Assembly: GCA_900095095.1 (NCBI GenBank)
Contig: FMBT01000549.1
Span: 1 to 56,052, forward strand
Reading direction: 5' to 3'
DNA length: 56,052 bases
DNA from: Fragilariopsis cylindrus CCMP1102
Taxonomy: Eukaryota > Bacillariophyta > Bacillariophyceae > Bacillariales > Bacillariaceae
In this document: in pieces, positions 48,677 to 56,052 of the stretch
How the letters are laid out: the number at the start of each line of letters is the position of its first letter
How positions within the stretch are numbered: the stretch's first letter is position 1
The notes under the pieces: generated by a model
What the model was told of the DNA's origin: nothing
Seen by the model: only the letters and a program-made list of their open reading frames with translations
The model's database searches: none
Made by a program: the position numbers and the translations under genes

Positions 48677-50446
48677 TCAGTCTCGCCAGGTCAAAGGTTT
48701 AGATAGAAATAGGATCTTTTCGTCGCGAATGATTTCACGAATAAGTTTAGTTCCTATTGTTGCCGCCCTCTTTACAGGGATGTTGCTTGGTGTCACCATA
48801 TACAGCTCGAAGTGCTTGCCATTCATTGCTAGATAAATTTCTTCGCCTTCAACGATATAAGACAGGCCATCTTTATTGTATGGCGGGGATTCGTGCAGTC
48901 CAATAGCAGGACAATGACTGCTTATTCCAGAAAAAGCAGCTGGACCGTTGGTATCGATTTCATCAAAGCATGAGTCATTTTGAATCATATCAAATGCATC
49001 CATAGATGATTCTACGGTAGCCGAACCAAGCCGAAGCCGCAAGCTTAGCTTTTGGTAATTGCTCCACAGCCGTCGTCGAGAGGCTGTACTTTCAAAGGGA
49101 GCCGTTACACCAGGGCTTATACATTGCGGCAAATATCCAGGCTTCTGTTGATGATGCCTATTTCTAATTGAGGAATTGTCGACTGGTACGTCCAAACGAA
49201 ACAAGAAATGAAGAAGCGATGGAGTATGCTGGTCATCGAGGTACTGGTCGCATATATGATCTAGAGACGAAAGCTGGAGTGACTGTCTCACTTGTCGTAA
49301 TAACTCTCCCTCCTCCATTATTGAGGTCGTTGAGGTATAATTTCCTATCATATCGTCTGAAATGTTAACATAGCCTTCATCAGTAGTGCTATTGTCAAAT
49401 GATTCTTCACTGGTTCGTTTCCAACCCACATCTGTAGGCGATGATATCGACTTCGGTTCATCCTCAACAATCGTCAGCACAGAATTAGACACTGATGGCA
49501 AACCCAGACTTTCTCGTATTTGTTTTGATGTAGCTCTCAAGAGCTGGAATTGTTCGGTTGTATTATGAGAGCTTAGAAGTATTAATGTCAACTTGGATGG
49601 AATATCCAAACAACTTGTGTATGCATATAGAAAACCAGAAGAATTGAAACGAGGAAGACACATCGGAATCCATAATTCGCTTGATATCAAACCAGGTTGC
49701 TTATTGATAAAGTTAAGAATGAGATGCAGATCTGAGACACGCAATTGATGCGGCCGGAATGATGGTTGTATAACTGTCAATAGTCTATCTCCGACGATCA
49801 ATAGTGCAAAAGCTGTATTATTCTCAATTCTTCCCGCAATTGATTGTAACACCTTCGAACACTTGTGCCGTAGTTTGTATGATATTGGGAAGCAAGATTG
49901 AACACCGGAAACTAAAAACGGTCCAGCATTCCCCTCTGGGCCACTTTCATCTAGTATCCCCCGTATCAGATTATCACTTGAATTCATCATTGATCTTAAA
50001 TCGAAAGCCGGATTTTGGATATAAATGCTTTGAACATTGTTAGTTAGCATTAATATGATATGCGCATACACATATTCCAATTGTAGTCTACCATAAGCTT
50101 CAGTTTCCATTACATCAGTGTTCTCGTTCTTGTTCCCTCCATTTGGTTTGGTTCTTTCCGATATAGAAACTAACGTAATAGACTCAACTGTCATAAAGAC
50201 GATACAAAGTTTGTTGGACCGTATAGATTGTATTTCTCCCAAACCCAATGTTGACTTGCTTCCATGAATTGCTGTTCGAAGAGCCTGAACTAGTCCGCAT
50301 ATTCTAGCAATTTTCCCCTGAGATCCGAAGCGAGAAAATATTGGTTTGCCAGATTCGCTCATAACAATAACATTGTGTTCCATAGCTGCTATTTGTTCTG
50401 TGTTGTCACCGTCATTATTACTCGTCAAAGTATGTTCATCATTCAT
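48677..50446 (-). CDS. MON1: MON1, subunit of the MON1-CCZ1 Rab7 exchange factor
   Basis: 589 codons, one exon. The first longin domain is clear: HNVIVMSESGKPIFSRFG, then GLVQALRTAIHG and KLCIVFMTVESITLVSIS. Next come LQLEYVYAHIILMLT, FALLIVGDRLLTVIQP and LWIPMCLPRFNSSGFLYAY, all MON1 hallmarks, and the third longin region ends the protein (EEIYLAMNGKHFELYMVTP). MON1-CCZ1 recruits and activates Rab7 on maturing endosomes, which then binds the HOPS complex containing VPS16, encoded some 32 kb to the left. A Ser/Thr/Asp-rich linker (~350-400) separates the domains. Confidence 0.92.
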   Translation of the reverse strand: MNDEHTLTSNNDGDNTEQIAAMEHNVIVMSESGKPIFSRFGSQGKIARICGLVQALRTAIHGSKSTLGLGEIQSIRSNKLCIVFMTVESITLVSISERTKPNGGNKNENTDVMETEAYGRLQLEYVYAHIILMLTNNVQSIYIQNPAFDLRSMMNSSDNLIRGILDESGPEGNAGPFLVSGVQSCFPISYKLRHKCSKVLQSIAGRIENNTAFALLIVGDRLLTVIQPSFRPHQLRVSDLHLILNFINKQPGLISSELWIPMCLPRFNSSGFLYAYTSCLDIPSKLTLILLSSHNTTEQFQLLRATSKQIRESLGLPSVSNSVLTIVEDEPKSISSPTDVGWKRTSEESFDNSTTDEGYVNISDDMIGNYTSTTSIMEEGELLRQVRQSLQLSSLDHICDQYLDDQHTPSLLHFLFRLDVPVDNSSIRNRHHQQKPGYLPQCISPGVTAPFESTASRRRLWSNYQKLSLRLRLGSATVESSMDAFDMIQNDSCFDEIDTNGPAAFSGISSHCPAIGLHESPPYNKDGLSYIVEGEEIYLAMNGKHFELYMVTPSNIPVKRAATIGTKLIREIIRDEKILFLSKPLTWRD

Positions 50447-51397
50447 TGCTTTAGTGCTGCCTTAGTTTCGCATCACAGAAGCAAAACGGCGTAGTAAAAT
50501 GGAAGCTGACCCCTCAAGAGCTTGTAACAATACTAAATCGTTACTATTTATTAATTGTTACAAACTTCAAACTCTGGCATCATCGTCGTCATTCAACTTT
50601 TCGAATTTATTTTGTAAACAATATTCAATATATATTATGAAAATCTGACATTCGATATCTTCATTTTTTCCACGCATGCAATGAAATTCGAGCGCGCCCA
50701 TTTCGACAAAACTACTTATTATTGTCCTTAAAGTACTATATATTTCGATTATTATATATAGTTGACATCTATTCTAGCTAGGGAGACCATATTAGTAGGA
50801 TTAGAAGAAATTATGCAAGTAATATAGATAGAGAGAAAGTCATGTATAGGAGTACAGCACATCTAGGTTGCTTGGATGATATGGTGGTGTTTTGCTTATG
50901 ATACTGGTACGAACGAATCAATCAATCGATCGAATATTCATTTTCGTTTTCATATTCATAATAATGATATTACAATCGGCTCAATCACCAATGATGTGTG
51001 TGTACCTAGCTAACGATTAAATATTTTGATTTGGCTCGTTTTTTTCAAACGTTAAACACGAGTGGTGATTCTATTTATTTCTACACATATTGAATATCCT
51101 CATGGATTCACTATCTACGATGACAACCATAGAATTTCATCATATTGATCATCTTTGTATTATCTTAATACTACCTTTGGCTAAATAAGATACATCCACA
51201 AACCTTTGAAAACAAAATATGTTCTAAAATGCATTTATTTTACTTTCAGTTAACTTCTTCCACAACAATTGTATATATCAAAACTTATATTCATACATCA
51301 TACCCAGGGAATGCAGCTGGAAAAATGACCATAGTATATATTCGGTTTATACGTTTCGTGTAGACAAGAATCAAAATAATGGCGTTCGAGATTTATT
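50447..51397. other. Intergenic between MON1 (5' side) and TatA-like gene 1 (3' side)
   Basis: 951 bp, AT-rich. Contains the MON1 promoter and 3' sequence of the TatA-like gene. I see no further gene, tRNA or repeat. Confidence 0.5.
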
Positions 51398-51874
51398 TTA
51401 TCCTTTTGTAACATCACTATTGTCTGGAACGTCTTCCATTTTTTTCGCATTCCTTGCCTTCGAATTTACAGTTGATTCTTCGAAACCTTTCTGAAATGCA
51501 TCTGGAATTTTCTTTAATTCGTCTGGCAAACCACCCTTAACTTTTCCAGTGAAACCTCCTATCATATTGCCAACCCCATCTGGACCGATAATGGCACATG
51601 CTACGACGAGAATGATTCCAATCTCAGGAAGCCCTAATCCAAATATTCCCATAGTCTGAATATTTGCAACAGATCGACGTTGACGATTCAGAACGCTGAT
51701 CGTTGCATGCTCAGATTGGAATTTCGGCTGTTGCTCTTGCTGCTGCCGCTGCTGCTGCTGTCTCTGATGGAAAAGCTGCGGCGTTTGCTGCTGCTGCACA
51801 AGGAACCCATACGAGACACATGCGAAAAAATTCAGTATCATCAAGACGAAAGTCTTGTTTCGGAGTTTCATCAT
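51398..51874 (-). CDS. Plastid TatA/TatB-like protein 1
   Basis: 158 codons. An N-terminal hydrophobic segment (TFVLMILNFFACVSYG) followed by FLVQQQQ fits a signal peptide with the conserved Phe of the diatom plastid cleavage motif. A Gln-rich transit region (a poly-Gln/Arg tract) follows. The mature part starts near NIQTMGIFGLGLPEIGIIL, the TatA family membrane helix with its Pro-Glu pair, then a Gly hinge (FTGKVKGGLPDELKKI) and an amphipathic helix. TatA-type proteins form the thylakoid twin-arginine translocase. The helix here contains an unusual CAIIGPDGVGNMIGG. It shares sequence and intron-free structure with gene 2, 1.2 kb to the right, so a tandem duplication is likely. Confidence 0.85.
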   Translation of the reverse strand: MMKLRNKTFVLMILNFFACVSYGFLVQQQQTPQLFHQRQQQQRQQQEQQPKFQSEHATISVLNRQRRSVANIQTMGIFGLGLPEIGIILVVACAIIGPDGVGNMIGGFTGKVKGGLPDELKKIPDAFQKGFEESTVNSKARNAKKMEDVPDNSDVTKG

Positions 51875-53092
51875 AGTATCTTATATGGGATGTTTAGATA
51901 GCGGCCTGTTATATATTTATGGCTTTATGTTGACTTTCGAACGAGTACTTGTATTGTGTTTCTACAACTAACAGAGTATTCTCAATTCGATTAGTCGTTT
52001 TGAGATTGTTATGATTGTACGATGATGTGAAGTTATGATGGCTGATGGCTCAAAATCTCAAATCTGCGTCGATCGCTGGGAATATGAATTGCTACACAAA
52101 AAAGAAAAATAGAAAAAATCGTCTCCCCCCCCCTAAATAGATTCATTTTTTTTTTCCATTTGGGAGAGTATGAACTACATATACAGTAATTTGTTAGTTA
52201 CTCTAAGTACACCTCACCAGGCATGTTCCAACTACTTGCCTACATCACATTCATCAAAATGATATACGATACTGTTGGGAGTCTTAGATATTTTTCTATA
52301 ACTTTGGCAAAGGCGCTATATATCCTACAGTATAGGAGCTAGATAGAGCTCACACTTTGTGGAATAATATAGTCACAAGGCACTTTAATCTTCATAGTAG
52401 TACTTCAATCATAGTGATAATGAATTCAGCAAAAGGTGAATGGAACAGCAGCAGTAGTGACATCATCAACACTAAAAATGCTTGCAACAACAACAACAAC
52501 AACAAATCAAAATATATTACTCAATTGATGTTATTAGACTTGAAATAGATAAGATAGTTGGGGATATCATAACTCTTTTCATTCAGTTGAACACATCCAA
52601 TTTGACTGTTGTAATTAGTGAACCTTTGAAACAAAATGGAAGCAAATTTGTCCATGGTGGTCATAATTTGAGCTGAAAAGTCTGGTGATGGATAATATAG
52701 GTAGCTTGTTAAGAGTACACTTTCACTTAATTCGTTATTGTCGCCATTAGAAAGAATGCATTACTGCTATAAAGCTGATAGTAACATCAAGTTTTAGAGG
52801 ATACATAAATATAAATAGGTTGCGCTTACTCAATTACGGCGTACAAGGTAGGACGATACTTGAATAACCACACATCATTGATCATACAAATGAATAAAAA
52901 AAGGTAGGTAATAGTAGGTACGAAATGAAGACAATGTATTAATAAATTTGCTTATTATCGCATTCATCTATTACAGATTCCGTTTTCTCCTATTTTAACT
53001 CGGGTATATATATACGTCCAAAAAGTCCTGAGAATAATATACAATGTAGCTGATTTTAAAATCTTCGTTCACCGTGTAAGATACTCGTATCT
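51875..53092. other. Intergenic between the two TatA-like genes
   Basis: 1218 bp, AT-rich, with poly-C and poly-T runs near 52125-52155 and a CAA repeat near 52487-52503. Short ORFs here (52357, 52482) are low-complexity and not supported. It contains the promoter of gene 1. Confidence 0.5.
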
Positions 53093-53524
53093 TTATTCTT
53101 TTGTAGTTTCTTCTTTCTCGACCTTGACAACTTCAGCTTCCTCTGCTATTTTCATTTTTTTAGCGTTAGCTTCTCCTTCTGCCATACCGGCTTGGAATTC
53201 CTTAGGTACTTCCTTGAGTTCTCCGGCAATCTTTCCTGCATCCTTTCCAAATTCTGCTAACTTATCGGGTCCCAGTAAGAAGGCTGCTGCGACAAGAATA
53301 ATCCCAACCTCAGGTGCACCTAATCCAAATAATCCCATTGTCTGAACTTGTGCTACGGATTTTCGTTGCCGTTGTAAGCTCACTGGTTGATATGACGACG
53401 ATGGCGTATCAATTGTTCTAGCAGCCATCATACCACCATTCTTCAGAGGAAGGGAAGGAGCGAAAGCGCTTGCGCTTCCGACAATTGCAGACACGATTAG
53501 GATTGTATTGATGAAACGGTTCAT
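53093..53524 (-). CDS. Plastid TatA-like protein 2
   Basis: 143 codons. The signal peptide ends in GSASAFAP, a textbook ASAFAP motif that directs proteins into diatom-type secondary plastids, cut before Phe. A Ser/Arg-rich transit peptide follows, then VQTMGLFGLGAPEVGIILVA, the TatA transmembrane helix, FLLGPDKLAEFGKDAGKIAG with the Phe-Gly hinge, and an amphipathic helix with an acidic/Lys tail (VEKEETTKE). The FGxxxGK hinge is closer to standard TatA than in gene 1, so the pair may have divided into TatA- and TatB-like roles; that split is my inference. Confidence 0.9.
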   Translation of the reverse strand: MNRFINTILIVSAIVGSASAFAPSLPLKNGGMMAARTIDTPSSSYQPVSLQRQRKSVAQVQTMGLFGLGAPEVGIILVAAAFLLGPDKLAEFGKDAGKIAGELKEVPKEFQAGMAEGEANAKKMKIAEEAEVVKVEKEETTKE

Positions 53525-54138
53525 GATATATCGATATTATTTGTAAGAATGGTTGCTTCCTTGTTCTTATTCGCTTTCTACTTTATCTTCAAATCTCTTC
53601 TTTGTTATATGGTGATGTTTTCTGATGACCAAGTTTCTAGCTAAAAGTCGACAAACATCAAACGTGAAAACGTCAAGAATTAGTATTTCTCAACAAACAA
53701 AAAATCATTCCTTTCACGTGGAACCAAGGTGTAGATTTTCTAAGATTTTTCACTTCGAACCCGGAGATATTTCCCCTCTTTCAATAAATTATAATACATA
53801 TTGAATATTCGCCCCCTTCCCTGTCATAAAAGCAGTGCTCATAACCTATCAGCAAAACCAACAATTTATCGTATAAATTTTATCGTAAATCGATAAATGA
53901 TTCCTGTCCGACAAAATGCTAACATATACTCGCCTACTACCGCAATGCACACGTAAAGTTTGCCTACGTACATTTGTTCTTTTAAGATAGGAAAACAAGC
54001 TTCCTTGTGAAAGTTAAACAACAATCGAAATGATCATTTAAAATAATTGTATCGCATTCGTGAATACAAGTACAATCTGTGATATACAAATATATATCTA
54101 TACTCAGCAATATATTCAAGAAATAAAATCGAAGCATC
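53525..54138. promoter_or_regulatory. Divergent region (TatA-like 2 / PES1)
   Basis: 614 bp between two divergent start codons. AT-rich, pyrimidine runs near 53800-53820. No ORF or structured element recognised. Confidence 0.5.
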
Positions 54139-56052
54139 ATGGGGAATCGCGTTAAGGGAAAGACGAAGTTGAAATCCATCAAGGCTGCAAGCCACTCTAA
54201 GATGGGTTCGAAAAGAAAACTTTCTAGGATGGGAAAGAAACAAAAGTCGGAACACGCTGGATTGGAGGCAACCTTTATTGGACGGTCGAAGTGTATTAAA
54301 ATGCTTCAGGTTACCATTAAGGACTTTCGTCGTTTGTGTATTTTGAAGGGTATCTATCCCCGTGAGCCAAGAGGACGAGTTCCGGGAAAGAAAAAGGGTC
54401 AAACTTTTTATCATATTAAAGACATTCGTGCAATTGCTCACGAACCTGTCCTAGAAAAGTTTAGAGAATTTAGATCTTTCATGAAGAAGGTATGTCTTAA
54501 TAATATTTGTCTACAGATAACCATGTACTATAAATTAATCTGAATCGACGGCGACCGAAAAGTCGAGACTTTGATTTCATTATGTCATAGAATTATTTCT
54601 AACTATTTTTCTTCTTTTTCATTCATACCTTTGTTGCTCCTATATAGATCCGCCGTGCTGCTGGCCGAAATGAAAAGGATGAGGCTCATCGAAAAAATGC
54701 TGTTTGTCCTTCGTATACATTACACCATCTTGTTCGTGAACGCTATCCTCGATTCGTCGATGCTATTTCGGACTTGGATGATGCATTAACTCTTACCTAC
54801 CTCTTTGCAGCTTTACCAAGTAATACTGCTATTAAAGCAAAGATGGGAGCAAAGGCTAAAACCTTAGCTGCAGCTTGGGGTGCGTATTGCTCTACCGCTG
54901 GATGCATTACAAAATCCTTTATATCGGTCAAAGGTGTGTATTTGGAGGCCACCATCCGTGATGTACCGATTCGATGGGTCGTACCACATTCCTTTACGCA
55001 GTTCATGCCTGAGGACGTTGATTATAAAGTCATGGCGACGTTTTTTTGAATTCTACGAAACGTTAATGAATTTTGTACTGTTTAAGTTGTATAGTGACTT
55101 GGGAGTTCGTTATCCTCTTCCAGAGATTGAAGGTGGTGAAGAAGTCAAGGGAAGTACTACTTCTATTCTTGGTGCTAACTTGAGGTCTCTAATTAACGCT
55201 ATGAACCATTCCGATGGAGCTATCACCAATGTTATTTCAGAAACTTTAGAGGAAGACGACGCAATGGAGAAATCTAGTGCCAAGAAGTCAACAGAAGAGA
55301 AAAAGAAAGATCGCAAATTAATGAAAAGTGTAGTTTCTGCACTCGACAACATCGAAGAGGACGACGATGATGAAGATGAAAAGGATGTGGATGTAGCAGG
55401 TCCACTCAAGGCAGCATTAGAGACGTTGGCTGAAGACAAAGCAAGATCTTCGATCCCCAGCGGATTGACTAAGTTAGACGACGAAGCGGTCAAAAGGAGA
55501 CGACTTTTTGCAGGCCTCACGTTCTACTTGTCTCGTGAAGTTCCTCGTGGATACTTAGAACTATTATCTCTTGCCTACGGAGCGAATGTAGGTTGGGAAG
55601 GCGCAAATAGTCCGATTTCTGCGAAGGATCCAAGCATCACGCATCATATCGTTGACCGACCCAAACTTTTAAGCTCTTACGATTCATTGCCAAAGTCTAG
55701 AGAATTCATACAGCCACAATGGATTTTGGATTGTACTAATTTCATGTTTCTTCTACCTATTATCAAGTATGGAGTAGGTAAGCCTTTACCACCTCATTTA
55801 AGTCCGTGGGTAGACAATGAAGAAGAAGGATACACACCTTCATATGCAATAGAGATCAACAAGCTGAAGAATGGAGAAGAACCAACGGAAGAAGTCGAAG
55901 AGGAAGAACCAGTAGACGTGAACGCAATAGAAGCTGAAATGCAGAAAGGGGTCGAGGAAAGCGAAGATGATGATGACGACGACGAAGATGACGATACTGA
56001 TGACAAGGATAAGAAGAAAATCAAAAAGGCGCGGGCAGCAAAGATTCGCGAG
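54139..56052 (+). CDS. PES1: Pescadillo homologue PES1 (ribosome biogenesis), cut by the window end, with a poly-T frameshift
   Basis: Exon 1 is 54139-54489; the intron 158 bp (GTATGT to TATATAG); exon 2 starts at 54648 and continues past the window. The pescadillo N-terminal domain is clear: LQVTIKDFRRLCILKGIYPR, GQTFYHIKDIRAIAHEP, then TLHHLVRERYPRFVDAISDL across the intron and IRWVVPHSFTQFMPEDVDYK. At 55041-55047 a run of seven T gives TTT TTT TGA; with six T the frame would read on as FFEFYETLMNF, the conserved continuation, and stays open to 56052. Downstream are an acidic stretch, the BRCT domain (LFAGLTFYLSREVPRGYLEL, HIVDRPKLL, IQPQWILDCTNF) and acidic C-terminal runs. PES1 acts with BOP1 and WDR12 in 60S subunit maturation in the nucleolus. 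Because the gene is essential elsewhere, a one-base assembly error is the likeliest cause of the break. Confidence 0.92.

Noticed and set aside
52357-52676. Short Asn- or Gln-rich ORFs between the TatA-like genes
   Set aside because: They arise from a CAA repeat, overlap in two frames and have no conserved features.

Overview
The window looks like nuclear DNA of a diatom, or at least of a photosynthetic stramenopile. Two TatA-like proteins carry the bipartite plastid presequence of secondary red plastids (one with a clear ASAFAP cleavage motif). Host genes have few, short GT-AG introns, and all the transposons are Copia-type of the kinds common in diatoms. The species cannot be told from the sequence.

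Layout, left to right: TRAPPC12-like gene (-, 97-2014); complete Copia element A (2138-9025); a cyclophilin-SYF2 fusion (-, 9617-11155); a membrane-anchored phytanoyl-CoA dioxygenase family gene (+, 11546-13356) needing one -1 frameshift; VPS16 (-, 13523-16959); an alpha/beta hydrolase (+, 18183-19085); APC2 (-, 19508-22242); eIF3e (+, 22726-24402); a 20-kb three-level transposon nest (24858-44878); a SEC23-like gene (+, 45416-48602); MON1 (-, 48677-50446); two TatA/TatB-like plastid proteins (-, 51398-51874 and 53093-53524); and the start of pescadillo/PES1 (+, 54139 to the window end) with a poly-T frameshift.

The nest is resolved to the base by target-site duplications. Element B (816-bp LTRs, TSD taaac) was hit at the inner edge of its primer-binding site by element C (195-bp LTRs, TSD attgc). 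The 3' LTR of C was then hit by element D (322-bp LTRs, TSD cttct). B is decayed (one stop, one frameshift, two LTR substitutions). D and A look intact with LTR pairs that read as identical. C has no polymerase genes and instead carries one 1090-codon ORF for a repetitive, disordered Asn/Ser-rich protein.

The most interesting signal is how the four elements seem to prime reverse transcription. The primer-binding sites of B and C match the anticodon arms of tRNA-Asn(GUU) and initiator tRNA-Met, both ending at tRNA nucleotide 40, as for half-tRNA priming in Drosophila copia. Those of A and D match no tRNA convincingly. Instead they are perfectly complementary (13 and 14 nt) to a segment inside their own LTR, in the geometry of Tf1-style self-priming. 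Gag-Pol expression also differs: A needs a -1 frameshift, D has an in-frame UGA.

Among host genes, TRAPPC12, VPS16, SEC23-like and MON1 all act in vesicle traffic; MON1 and VPS16 (HOPS/CORVET) act in the same Rab5-to-Rab7 step. The cyclophilin-SYF2 fusion joins two spliceosome-associated modules in one protein.
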